Source: Aplectana chamaeleonis
Lineage: Eukaryota > Nematoda > Chromadorea > Rhabditida > Cosmocercidae
Assembly (NCBI GenBank): GCA_029168955.1
Contig: JAPDOI010000122.1
Coordinates: forward strand, 650,501 to 714,500
Direction: 5' to 3'
Length of the DNA: 64,000 nucleotides
In this document: positions 11,701 to 21,314 of the stretch, piece after piece
How the letters are laid out: every line of letters starts with the position of its first letter
Numbering within the stretch: position 1 is the stretch's first letter
Position numbers and translations under genes: made by a program
The notes under the pieces: generated by a model
Told to the model about the DNA's origin: nothing
What the model saw: the letters and a program-made list of their open reading frames with translations, nothing else
The model's database searches: none

Positions 11701-12103
11701 ACGAGGGAGGTGCCAGCATCTCCTAACGCCATCTCAAGCAGCAATGGAAAGTCGACTTTGACTGCTCGGGCATATACTAAGAAGAACGCCGGATCGTCTC
11801 GTACAACACGCTTTAAAAATGCTTCCAAATCCTGTCTGGAAACGGCCACCTGGGCGTAGGCGAAAGTTCTGGACGGATGTGGTTAAAGAGGATTTGAAGT
11901 CACTCGGCATCGAAAGACAGTTCAGGCGCGATGTTTCGTTTCGCAGGAAATGGAATAGTGACAGCTGGATGGAATGTGTTCAAATTGTGGCTGAAGATCG
12001 TGAAAAATGGACACGGCTGACTACTAGGACGGCACACCTCGGTGAAGATGCGGAATGACCGCGTCAGGCGAAAGCCAACCGATTAAGTCAAGTAAGTCAT
12101 GCC
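8758..12103 (+). mobile_element. RTE-clade non-LTR retrotransposon, inactive
   Basis: One ORF encoding endonuclease then reverse transcriptase in the order and size expected for RTE (about 3.3 kb overall), with no ORF1. The 3' end after the stop at 12,058 is very short and finishes in a gattaagtcaagtaagtca microsatellite-like tail (12,081-12,099), as RTE elements do. The 5' limit is uncertain, because the first 200 bp contain no decisive motif. I saw no clear target-site duplication. Confidence 0.8.
8978..12058 (+). pseudogene. RTE endonuclease-reverse transcriptase, frame-broken
   Basis: The endonuclease starts with an ALQETR motif (catalytic Glu at 9,104-9,106) and ends with AFDSDHRPVLL (9,744-9,776), the APE-type catalytic Asp-His pair. 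RT segments follow: KMKNGKAGGDD (about 10,445), the fingers region with DEQAGFRPGRSTID (about 10,745), and LDFEAAFDS (10,861-10,887). At the active site two Asp codons survive (11,183-11,188), but the preceding Tyr-Ala is disturbed by a local frameshift. The thumb and C-terminal region (11,192-12,058) is the best preserved, with CYLGCLLKNDGSY, MYGSETWAAP, PPGRRRKFW and a terminal RTAHLGEDAE. At least eight frameshifts or stops make it non-functional. The C-terminal wording resembles RTE copies I know from hookworm genomes. Confidence 0.85.
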
Positions 12104-13082
12104 CTTGTGCCTTTTCGCGAAGTTTGAAAAATGCTTGTAACTTCTTGGAACCTGGAGCTCAGGACGAGATACTGCGCAGTTTTACTACTGAACCACAAGA
12201 GATACTAACGATACTCGTCGTTTTCGCAGATGCGTTTACCACTAAGGGGGGAAGTTTAAACCATAGTTTTTTGAGCGTTGCCTGCTGTTCAACGCGCGTT
12301 TGCGATTCCTTCACATCGCAGCGCCCTGCAGTGCGATGTGAGGACATCGCGGAGCTTTTTTGACATTTCGTAGTTTCCTTTTGTTTCAATATTTCCCTCT
12401 TCGTTCTCATATTCCCTGCTCATTCTGTGTCTCCTTGAGCTCGGATGAATCATTCACGACGTCACGTGTTGCCTACTGCTTCGAACCGCACGCTTTGCCA
12501 AAATCGAAATCTCTGCCAGAAGGGCGAATTTCCGAGGTTTCTCGTGTTCATTGTTTTACCCCATCCTAAGCTTGACTACGGAAGTCGTGGTCCGTCGGCA
12601 GCTGCACTATAGCACAAAGCTCACTTTTTTGAATTAGCTGAGGCCCAATCCGGAAAAATTGTTGCGAAAACATTTTCTCGAGCACATTAATGGTTCATTT
12701 TCCTTCACTGCCGTTTCGCAGCTCTCTGTTCATCTGGAAACGTGCCACGACAATGACTACACCTACCATGACCCTAGAATATCGTTTTCTTCAATTTAAA
12801 AGTTTTGTTTCAATTATTACGCAACAGAAGATTAAAACGCTCATTTTGCCCTTTTATGCACAGAACATCTGCGAAAACGAAACAACAGCTAAACTAAGCC
12901 AGAAAACTTTTAAACCCTACTCTTTCAGATTTGTGCATGTTTGGGTGAGGACGCAAAACGGCGTTGAAGTATGGTTTCTCTTTAGCGCGATGCGATGTGT
13001 TGGCGCCATGTACATCGCAGAGCAAATCACATCGCGCGCGATATACGTGGCGCTATGTAAGTGAGGTTTTACCCTAAGGTTC
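12104..13082. other. Unassigned stretch with short CATCGC palindromes
   Basis: No gene seen. A hairpin with cacatcgca/tgcgatgtg arms lies at about 12,314-12,345, and related gcgatgtg/cacatcgc motifs recur at about 12,990-13,045. This suggests the two ends of an old palindromic element of about 740 bp, but the arms are too degenerate for a firm call. A 124-codon frame at 12,690-13,064 has no recognisable motif. Confidence 0.35.
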
Positions 13083-13518
13083 CGTCCATACGTGGCGAGA
13101 GCGTGCGATTACGCAAAATCGATGGTCATCGTGGGCACACGATTCGGGCGAACCGCTCACGGGCGCTCCTGTCGCGCGCTTTCTCGCCCGCTCACTCTCT
13201 CGCGCTTGCGCTACCACCACGAAGAAAGTAGCGAGTTTCAACATTACTGCTCCACCACTAAAGCAGGTGGCATTAAACCTGTATCAAAACTTATGCCCTT
13301 GTTTCTCATAATCCCACCACGGAAGCCGAAAAAGCGTGGTAAATCATTCGCCGTTGCGCCGACTCGAGCGGTTGATCACCCGATCAAACATTTTCAATCG
13401 AGTCAACACGAGGTAGTGGGTGTTCGCCTGCGCTCATTTGCGTTCACGGGCTGCTCCATCGTTGAGGAGCGTCGAGAGGCGCACAACAGCAAACGCGCGC
13501 TCTCGCCACGTATGGACG
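13083..13518. mobile_element. 436-bp MITE with perfect 21-bp inverted repeats
   Basis: cgtccatacgtggcgagagc begins at 13,083, and its 21-bp version (13,083-13,103) is the exact reverse complement of 13,498-13,518. The interior holds an open frame of about 200 codons that runs out through the right end into the next element; it has no recognisable domain and I take it as chance. The perfect ends suggest fairly recent activity. Confidence 0.7.
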
Positions 13519-13967
13519 CTATACATTCCATCCGATGGCCAAAATCGTATCGGATCGGATTTTCGGTTATTGCCGAATTTGCACAACCGACTCATTGGAT
13601 AAAACGGATACTGGCCCAAACGAGAATTTCGGATAACGGATCCTATCCGAAACGAGAATATTCGACCGGATCGGTTTCGGATATCCGATCGGATAAAATG
13701 GGATCCACCGGATAATTCGGATGAAAATTGGGTAAGAAAAATTTTCAGTAGTACCGAGAATTCAACTAAGTTTATTCAAGCAAATGCCATTCTAAAACCA
13801 AATGTAATAATCTCCGTATTATATTCGTAGAAACAGGCAAATCACCGATTTTCGGAAAATTTTAAAGCAATATTTGACATGAGTAGTTGGACCGGTACTA
13901 GCAAACCTTTGGAGATCTTCGACTGATATGGTTGCTTTGATCGTACAGCGCATTTGAAGACACGCGT

Positions 13968-14304
13968 TCAGTCTACTATTTCGGTGCCGTCTTCCGACAC
14001 ATCTTCCTGTCCGAAAACGGATTCGTCTTCATCCGAGTCAGCTTCATCATATTCGATTCGACCTCTTTGCGCCCATAATTCAACGACATCATGTTGATAC
14101 AGAAAAATTTTCGAGGTCTGACGTTTGGAAAGTAATGTAGCGCAGCAAATCCTGGGCAATTAGATGTTTGGGGCCGCATTCCTCGCGACGGGGTCGGCTG
14201 CGACACATCGCTGCTCGCGCACGACTTCCAACAGCGGAAACCAGAAACCTCTCGTCGTAATTAAAATGAGGCGTAGGCAAAATGCTCTGGCCGAAACACA
14301 GCAC
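13968..14304 (-). pseudogene. Possible hAT-type transposase C-terminal remnant
   Basis: Two overlapping minus-strand frames read LLSKRQTSKIFLYQHDVVEL followed by an acidic tail (about 13,968-14,120), and upstream an ERFLVSAVGSRARAAM segment (about 14,210-14,260). The combination of a variable segment, a hydrophobic 'FLYQHDVVELW'-type stretch and an acidic end loosely resembles the C-terminal dimerisation region of hAT transposases. It sits within the foldback element, which would make sense of it as that element's own decayed transposase. The similarity is weak and recalled, not computed. It may be chance. Confidence 0.2.
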
Positions 14305-14624
14305 GAAAAATAGAAAAGTACGAGAACATGTTCCAGGAATTATTTTGGCTGCTTTTTTTATTGTTTTGTTCGCGTAGGGAAAAAGCGGAGATATAACCCA
14401 TGGGTTGCCCTATAACTGGGTTCCGCCCGGCCGCGGCGACGTCATTACTCGGTGTTTCACCCTCTTTTCACTTCACAACACCCGGAGTTTCCCTCCCCTT
14501 TCAAAATATGAATAGTAAGTGACCTAGAGATTTGATATTCTATACAAAGTTGTTTTTCTAAGTCGGCTTATTTGTCAGATAAAGGACACCTAAGATCGCG
14601 GCGGGTACGAGTGCTCATAGAATC

Positions 14625-15365
14625 GTGGCGGAGGATGACACGTTCCGGTTCTCCGCCTCTGAATGGAAGACTGGGATTTTGAAAATCACAAGTACAGGTG
14701 TAAAACATCCTTCCTGGATCCCTCTCTACGTTTACACAAGAACAGAAATATACGTGCTGATGCCGCCAATCCACGCAACAACATTCTGCGAGCCCTTGCT
14801 GGCACCGCCTGTGGTGCAGCATAAAGGAAGTTCTGCGTACAACGTATAGAGCCATGGTACTGCCTGTTTTGAAATATGGTGCCCCCATTCGGACTAGGCA
14901 AAGCAGCTCCGCTTGTTGCAGTCTCAGCATTTCATCATTGGCATCGTCAAGATCCCGACCCATCCCAACCGTTCCCTCCTATCATTCGGCTCCCAACCTC
15001 GTAACATACGCACACCTCTCTATACTGCCATGCGTGCTGTTGACCATCAACTTTGGGCTACCTCCGAGCTCTCGCGTAGAGGACTGTAGATGGCTGAGCA
15101 TACACGTATCGTGGCAAAATACTTGTCTGCCGCACAGCCCAACCCCATATATGGCGGTGTGGCTCCTCGAGTCGATGATAGTGAAGCTTCAGTCAGTCCC
15201 GGTTAATTTCACTCTCAACGTGTTAGACATGATTCATCGCATCTATTTTCATGCCCAGTCAGACCTACAACACTGTCTGCTCAAGATTTATGGTACGAGC
15301 CGTGTGAGGTTCCCAACTTTCCGCGCCTCTGATGCGATGCTCTCTTATGGCTGAGAAGAAGAATA
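14625..15365 (+). pseudogene. Jockey/CR1-like retrotransposon 3' fragment, second copy
   Basis: Fragments in three frames give FLDPSLRLHKN (about 14,715), NNILRALAGTACG (about 14,775-14,815), YRAMVLPVLKYGAP (about 14,845-14,890), and a C-terminal SSHLFSCPVRPTTL with DLW at 15,285-15,293, ending at the stop 15,330-15,332. The same order occurs in the minus-strand element at 3,895-6,033: the ALAG/GGTSWGC, Y-A-V-P-EYGAP and HLF-CP-RPTTL-DLW blocks. After the stop, ctctcttatggctgagaagaag parallels the other element's ctctctgtggctgcaaagaagaag tail. It is a 5'-truncated, dead copy of the same family and lies inside the foldback element. Confidence 0.7.
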
Positions 15366-15876
15366 GTATATGAAAACCTTCTGAATTCGGAATTCACTTT
15401 TGGCGCCGACATTGCGTCAATGTACACGTGCTTGCGTACATCACAGACGCACATCAGCGGATTTTAAAGTTCGAGCAAAGGCACCAACAGTGGGCAGTGG
15501 GTCAGGAATTACCTTTAGGGCGCGATTGTTGAATTAGTGAAATGATTACAATTCTATCCGGTTTCATCCGAAGTTATCCGATTTACATCCGAAATTATCC
15601 GAATTTCATCCGAAGTTATCCGATTTTCATCTAATTTCTATCTTATCTATTATCCATTCTTTACTGTTTTTCTATCCGAATATCCGGTTTTCTGATCGGA
15701 CCCTTCGATTATCACTTTTCCAGATATCGGATATTTCGGATACCGTGTTTTTTTGTCGGATCGGATTTCGGGTCAAACCGAAATCGCCATTTTGACGTCG
15801 GATCGGATTTCGGATAATTATCCGATTAGATTATACGACCGGATATCCGAAACCGACTTTGTCGGATGGAATGTAC

Positions 15877-16140
15877 TCAGGCGAAAAAGTTGTCGAGAAT
15901 TCACCGAGAAGTTGTCCAGAATTTGTACGAATTCAGGACAACTTCTCGCCTAATTCTCGACAACTCCTCGACTCATTCTCGACAACTTTTCGCCCATTCT
16001 CGACAACCTCGACAACTTCTCGTCGGATTCTCGACAACTCCTCGGCTGACTCTCGACAACTTTTTCGCCTAATTCTCGACAACTCGTCTTACTCTCGACA
16101 AATTTTAGTTTTATTCTCCACAGCAGATTTTCGCCTGATT
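15877..16140. repeat. CTCGACAACT minisatellite, array 1
   Basis: About nine irregular units of (a)ttctcgacaacttttcg, period about 24-30 bp. The first two units are inverted relative to the rest, making a palindrome around 15,908-15,950. A sister array lies at 17,915-18,180. Confidence 0.65.
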
Positions 16141-16369
16141 TCTCCCCTCGAGAGTCCGTCACAAATAATTTAAAATAAAATAGGTAAATAAGAAAAAGAA
16201 TATATATGAACACATGTATATCTAAACAAACGATTTGATTACGAAAAGAGATATCTCACTATCTACATCTGTGGGACTTAAAATGAATCAAAAGCGTCAG
16301 TTTTTTGATAACTTTGTAAATCACTAAATTCAGCAGCAGTAATTATTCTCTCATTTTTAGACCTTTGTA

Positions 16370-17000
16370 ATTTTGTCGAACGATTTTTTCCAAATTTCTG
16401 CTCCGTCCGAAATTCTGTCAAAAGAATTTCCTTCTCGATTTTCATTCGTTCGAGATCTGGTTTTTCGATTTTTTTGAAAAATCGTTGACTTTGAACACGC
16501 TTCTCGAAACCCTAGGTTACGCTGTTTCTTTATTCCTCGGGCCGAGTTGACGTGAGCGTGAGCGAACGCGACTTGAGTAGAAATTGAGTACTTGAGGAAC
16601 ATTCATTCTCTGACCCAGCGTTGTAAATAAATCGTTGAGACCGGTTTCGAAAAAAAGATCCGAAACTTCTAAGGAGTATCGAAAAAATCCTAAACTTCGA
16701 ACGAAATTCGAAAAGATCCAAAATTTCGAACGACTTTAGAAAAAAATCAAAATTTCTATTAGATTCGAAATTCGTTCGTTCGACCTAGGAAATTTCGAAA
16801 AATTTTCGAGATTTGTTCGTTTAGAATTTTTTTCGAACAAACTTCGAAAAAATCCGAAATTTCGCTTAGTTTCAAAATTCGTTCGTTCCAACTTCGAAAT
16901 TTCAAAAGGTTTTTGAAATTTGTTCGTTCGAATTTTTTTAATTTTTCGTTGTTCGAGCGATGTTTTTTTTTTAGTTTTCGTTTGTTCGACATTTTTTTTC
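16370..17000. repeat. AT-rich TTCGAAA degenerate repeat
   Basis: Irregularly spaced ttcgaaatt, cgttcg and gaaaaaatc motifs in both orientations over about 600 bp. No ORF of note. It may be an eroded tandem array. Confidence 0.45.
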
Positions 17001-17914
17001 GAAATTGTACAACTATAATGCTATTCAACATTCAAGGCGTGGCCATTTTCACACAGTATTCCACTTTCCTCGTTGAGGCCTACGCTACTTATACTATAAG
17101 CAAGAATGGGTTCTTGAAATTCCCGAATGTTTGAATTTTTTGAAAGAAGCCCTTCTCAAATTTTCGAATGAATGACTAAATCCGAGTAGAACTACAGTTT
17201 TTTTTTTCTCGAATGAATAAATAAATTTGTATACCCGTTATGAATTCGATTGTAATGAATATTCGGAAAATCTATCTAACACATCATAAATACTGAACTT
17301 TTTTCAGGCTGAATAATCAAGAGTAGTGACCCGAAAATGGTTTAAAATTTAAAATCAAATCTTTCGGTGGGCGGACCTCAGGTAGCGGACGCCTCGTCAA
17401 CGGTAACGGGTCAGCAGATCTCGAATGGTAAGTACCTGTGGTGGTGCCTGTTAATACCTAGGATGTGAAGACTGGCCTCGCTCATGTGCCAACACAAGGC
17501 TCGGGTCACACCTATCCATGCGGGTGAAGGAGCAACTCAATTGGGATAGGACACTGTATACCAATAGAATGCCAACTAATTGATGCAAGGTTAAGAGGTT
17601 CATATTTAGGCCAGAACTGAATCACTTAAGATTTTTTTCGATTGAATATTCCTAATTCTCAACGTCATTTTGATAATTCTAGAACAACTTTTTGAATAAT
17701 GATATTTAAAATCTCATTTTCCAGTAACGAATCATAAAAAGAAAGTTCAGTACTTGGAATCGCGAAAACTCTGAAATTTAGTTACTTCAATTTACAATCT
17801 TCCGGTAAAACCGATATGTCAAAACTCGAAAACATGAAATCCCATAGAAATGTGATGTTCAAGAGTTCGGTGGAATAAATTATAAACGATAACCAGCTTG
17901 CTCAAGTTCGATGT
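17001..17914. other. Unassigned, with a G+C-richer island at 17,365-17,610
   Basis: The island (gtgggcggacctcaggtagc ... gaatgccaactaattg) stands out from AT-rich flanks and contains a strong splice-donor-like tggtaagtacctgt at about 17,427. It has the look of the 5' region of some repeat or of an exon edge, but I could not connect it to a reading frame or to another copy in the window. Confidence 0.3.
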
Positions 17915-18180
17915 GTCCTGACTTCTCGACAACTTTTTGACACATTCTCGTTTCGGAGAAAAGTTGTCCAGAATTCTCACAGAATTCTCATTAACTATGT
18001 CCTTCTCCTGAGTTTTCGACAACTTTTCCAGAATTCTGGACAACTTCTCCGAAATTCTCGACAACTTCCCCATCTGCCAGAATTCTCGACAACTTCTCTC
18101 CACTTTCTGAACAACTTCTCGATTCTCGACCGATTCTCGACAACTTCTCGATATATTCTGGACAATTAGTTTTACCTGAG
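17915..18180. repeat. CTCGACAACT minisatellite, array 2
   Basis: Same unit as 15,877-16,140 in the same main orientation, again with inverted units (aaaagttgtccagaattc) near its left side. The two arrays bracket about 1.8 kb of AT-rich DNA. Confidence 0.6.
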
Positions 18181-18590
18181 GAAGTTATTAAAGAATTATA
18201 AGACAACTAGAGGGGGTCTAGTTGCAATAAAAAAATTCGCACCTGCGGTCGCTACGTCCTTTGTCTGATAAGGACAGAGGTTACTGCCGCTTTTGCGCAC
18301 AAGCAAACACGGAATGCACCTCAAACTTGGGGATATTGAACCGGCGACAATTTCGTTTCACCACACAGGACAGTGCATCGTACTCCACGCGGGGTCGCTG
18401 CTGCAACCTCGCGGAGCCGGAGCGGTTCTGACGCGGAGCTGCTGCGGTACTATCGCCGCGATGTCGAGGCTCAAGCACGGCAGTAGAATCGTTCGATCAC
18501 GGAGCCGCTGCGGCACTATCGCGGAACTATCGCGGCACAGTGCAGAATCGCGGTACTTCGCGGTCACTGACTCGGCACATCTTTTCAGAG
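18181..18590. other. Unassigned, with short GC-rich CTATCGCGG repeats
   Basis: Several copies of ctgcggtactatcgc / cactatcgcggaactatcgc lie between 18,435 and 18,560. They are a small irregular tandem repeat; no gene is visible. Confidence 0.4.
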
Positions 18591-18800
18591 GGATGGGCTT
18601 CGTGCTTATTTAGTGGGTTGCGGGGGCCAGCCGACTTCCCAATGAGTGCCTTCATCTCCCTACATAATTCTGTTCCAAATTGAAGGATCCCGGAGGGTTG
18701 GTTGGTTTGGTTCACCTCGGCGAGGATCGAACCCGACCGTGTACAGCGAACAGCACCGTTTCCTCCCACCACGCCACACATGCCCTAATGGATAACCACT
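18591..18800 (-). repeat. tRNA-derived (SINE-like) sequence
   Basis: On the minus strand an A-box-like tggcgtggtggg (18,765-18,776) is followed by a B-box-like ggttcgatcc (18,724-18,733). Their starts are 43 nt apart, which is tRNA spacing. The cloverleaf arms are degenerate, so it is not a working tRNA gene. The sequence continues downstream (toward lower coordinates) for more than 100 bp of unrelated sequence, as in a tRNA-headed SINE. No second copy in the window supports it. Confidence 0.4.
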
Positions 18801-18856
18801 AGAGAGAGATAAAAGTGTCTAGCGTGGTACAACTGAGCCTGGGTGAGGTACAGTTC

Positions 18857-19008
18857 AGTTCCGCAATCGCGTTCAGCCCTCATTATCACAATCGTAGAAG
18901 CGAAGCGGCTGTTTTTAGAAATTCCAACTAGAATCATTCTCAAAACAACCGCTTGGCTTCCATGATTGTGATAATGAGACTTTGCGGACTGAACGCGATT
19001 GCGGAACT
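18857..19008. mobile_element. 152-bp palindromic MITE, copy 1
   Basis: agttccgcaatcgcgttcag at the left end and its exact reverse complement at 18,989-19,008, with arms continuing inward through ctcattatcacaatcgt and agcgaagcgg. Nearly the same element occurs at 20,002-20,153 in the opposite orientation, also 152 bp. The other copy shows TA at both borders, consistent with a Tc1/mariner-type TA target. Non-coding. Confidence 0.8.
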
Positions 19009-19064
19009 AGATCATACACCCTCACCCTATCGGCTTAGCTTCGAAAAATCTAAAAAAAATCCTG

Positions 19065-19192
19065 CTGCAAATCGCGGTGCACGTTTTTTTCTGTTTTCTG
19101 TCCAATTTTGCCTATTTTTACAGAAAACAGAAAAAAATGGCCAAAAATGGGCAGAAAACAGAAAACAGAAAATTCCGCACATCCCTGGTGCG
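19065..19192. repeat. CAGAAAACAG inverted repeat
   Basis: The left half (ggtgcacgtttttttctgttttctgtcc) and the right half (gggcagaaaacagaaaacagaaaattcc ... ggtgcgcacc) are approximate reverse complements around a centre near 19,128. It abuts the broken end of the Tc1-like transposase and probably truncated it. Confidence 0.5.
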
Positions 19193-19708
19193 CACCCGTC
19201 AGGTCCATGGGACTTGAACTTTTTCTTGTCCGGGAAGACCTCCTGAACACAATGTTTACCCAGATGAAGCCTCAGAACAAGATCTGTTCATCTTAGACCA
19301 GTCAGTCGCCATGTTACTCTCAGCGTACTGAAGCCGTACGGACTCAGGCAATGCTGTGAGATGCGGAGTTGGACGCATACGAGAATGCTCTATAATTGGG
19401 TTGCGGTTGATCACCCTCCATACGATCACTTTGGATACCGGCACTGAAGGTTCGGTTCGGACCTGATTGACCGACATGGTCGAGTTGGACACCAGCCGTC
19501 CTTCTCAACGTTCCTCATGAGCAGACAGCTTTCTGAGCTTGCCAGTGCCTTTCCTTGAACCATGTGACTAAAGATCATGCAGAAATCGGTAGACAGCTGC
19601 GAACAGGCGATGGTGTTGCTCCGCTGTTCTCCTGATATTTAGACTAGCCTTGTCCAGGGCAAGAATCTGAGCATTTTCGACCTCAACGAGAACGAATCCG
19701 TTTGGCAT
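19193..19708 (-). pseudogene. Tc1-like transposase, N-terminal half, broken
   Basis: The likely start is the ATG at 19,706-19,708. The N-terminus contains MPNGF, ILALDKASLNIRRTAEQ and VYRFLHD, a Tc1-type helix-turn-helix. After a frameshift near 19,565 come GTGKLRKLSAHEERR, STMSVNQVRTE, VWRVINRNPIIEHSRM and LTALPESVRLQYAE, the second DNA-binding half and linker. TDWSKM is separated by an extra stretch of about 49 nt from VFPDKKKF (about 19,215-19,239), the position of the first catalytic Asp (usually FSDE). HGPDG follows, and then the homology stops at about 19,193. The C-terminal two thirds of the catalytic domain and any terminal inverted repeats are missing. Tc1 transposases cut and paste their element at TA; this one is inactive. 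Confidence 0.8.
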
Positions 19709-19826
19709 CGTAGAATAACGTTGATAATACACAAGCTTTGGTATAGTTAGGTCCGTAGCTTGTTTCCTCAAGAAAAACATTCAAATTCAACCCGCGGCTG
19801 GCGCGGCGGTTTAAATCTCACCGGCG

Positions 19827-20405
19827 ACTGGCTGGTATTTGATTTGTCATGGATTTAACACAGAAGAAACACTAAAAGCTCGATGAAATGATGTACCACT
19901 GATTTGGATGTGCGCTTTCTTACTAAAAATCGAAAAATTGAGTGTGGTTTTGAAAGGCCAAATCACGCGCGTTTTACTGAGCCCTGACATACATATGATC
20001 TAGTTCCGCAATCGCGTTCAGTCCGCAAAGTCTCATTATCACAATCGTAAAAGCGAAGCGGTTGTTTTGAGAATGATTCTAGTTGAATTTTTTAAAAACA
20101 ACCGCTTCGCTTCTACGATTGTGATAATGAGGACTGAACGCGATTGCGGAACTAAACTGTAGCTATGTATTCGTCAAAAATGAAATAGGGTGGGAGCCAC
20201 AAAATAATATTGCAAGGAGCTCAGACTTGCAAACTTTAACTGAGAGCAATCGTTCCCAGGGAGCGCGAGATTAGCCCTTTCAAAATCACACTCAATTTTT
20301 CGATTTTTAGTAAGAAAGCGCACATCCAAATCAGTGGTACATCATTTCATCGAGCTTTCAGTGTTTCTTCTGTGTTAAATCCCATGACAAATCAAATGTA
20401 CCAAG
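19827..20405. mobile_element. 580-bp foldback element with the 152-bp MITE in its centre
   Basis: Left arm 19,835-19,960 (gatttgtcatggatttaaca ... gagtgtggttttgaaagg) is the near-exact reverse complement of right arm 20,275-20,400. The space between the arms is occupied mainly by MITE copy 2. Arms of about 125 bp with few mismatches suggest a young structure. No ORF. Confidence 0.75.
20002..20153. mobile_element. 152-bp palindromic MITE, copy 2
   Basis: Same element as 18,857-19,008 in reverse orientation, with gttccgcaatcgcg / cgcgattgcggaac ends bordered by TA on both sides. It is nested inside the larger foldback element. Confidence 0.8.
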
Positions 20406-20800
20406 TATTTCACTTCTTTTAACGAGTTTCTCACAAATATTTTTATGCCAAATCATGAACCTGTCGAAGCGAAGCAAAACAGTCAGATAATCATTAAATG
20501 TAGTGAAATTGTTGCAAACGGTTTTGGCAGGAGCTGTATGAATTATCACAGTCAAATCACGCGTCAGAAGGTCCTCTGGCGAGCGAATGAAGACAAAAAG
20601 AAAATAATAATCCTCAGCCAACAACGCTGAACGAAACGTGGCCTTAAGGGCTAGAAATAAGGTTTTCGAACGTTATTCTGCCTTGTCAGTGCAGCTCCCA
20701 CTAAGGTACCAGGCCTTCTCTCACCGATTAGATAAAACTCATGAAAACGAAATCTAACGCAATTTATTACATACATAGTCCTTCGGTATGACACCTCTGG
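20406..20800. other. No recognisable feature
   Basis: AT-rich sequence with only short frames and no repeat seen elsewhere in the window. Confidence 0.5.
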
Positions 20801-20968
20801 GGTGCGTTCCAAGATCATTCCCATGGCGAAACGCGTCCATGGACACGTAGCCACGGCTACGTGGGAGCAATTCGCAGTTATAATTCGCATCCATGGAAAG
20901 CAATTTCCACCATGCGAAGGTTGTTTTTCCTCCCACCGCGTCATGGGGAACGTTCTTGGAACGCACCT
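20801..20968. mobile_element. 167-bp MITE with GGTGCGTTCCAAG ends
   Basis: ggtgcgttccaag starts at 20,801 and cttggaacgcacc ends at 20,967, an exact 13-bp inverted repeat that extends imperfectly to about 26 bp through catgg. The interior has further catgg and acgtagcc/ggctacgt inverted pairs. The borders cctctggg and cctttggg could be a decayed 8-bp target duplication, which would fit a hAT-type MITE, but the phase is ambiguous. Confidence 0.65.
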
Positions 20969-21081
20969 TTGGGGGCACTCAGGATTCAGTTGGAGAATGA
21001 ATGATACAGCTTTCAGAATTGAAGTATTTCCATGGAGTCTCCACGAAAACAATCCTTATACTTAAAGCAGTTATGTCCCGA

Positions 21082-21107
21082 TGTGTGTGTGTGTGTGTGT
21101 GTGTGTG
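21082..21107. repeat. (TG)n microsatellite
   Basis: An uninterrupted TG run of about 13 repeats, followed by catgtg. Confidence 0.95.
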
Positions 21108-21314
21108 CATGTGTCCCGCATATCTTAGGAATGGCCGATCAAAACTTGTATGAAATGGTACCAACATTTAGGTGGGTGCGACATTTATCGATTACCAAAA
21201 AATCAGCCCGAGTCACCTCTTACGTGCCTCGGGGCAACCGAGTTTGTCCGTGGAGCGCACTTTTGGCCGTGGGTCATGATAACTTCTGCGAGTCGTCTAG
21301 CGATGCAATGATGA

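Larger units (their letters stand above)
13525..15876. mobile_element. 2.35-kb foldback element with ATCCG-rich subterminal repeats
   Basis: Terminal tacattccatccga (about 13,523-13,536) is matched in inverted orientation by tcggatggaatgta at about 15,862-15,875. Inside each end lies a subterminal zone crowded with short ATCCG/CGGAT motifs in both orientations (13,535-13,735 and 15,540-15,870), including a roughly 21-bp tandem ttatccgaatttcatccgaag at 15,555-15,640. Crowded subterminal motifs are typical transposase-binding regions of DNA transposons. The middle contains a possible transposase remnant and a retrotransposon fragment. Confidence 0.5.

Noticed and set aside
12690..13064. 124-codon plus-strand frame
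   Set aside because: No recognisable motif, and it overlaps CATCGC palindromes that suggest a non-coding element.
13092..13715. 207-codon plus-strand frame
   Set aside because: It starts inside one MITE and ends in the ATCCG-rich end of the next element, and has no recognisable domain.
14568..14963. 131-codon minus-strand frame opposite the second Jockey-like fragment
   Set aside because: The plus strand carries ordered retrotransposon motifs at the same place, so the minus frame is a shadow.
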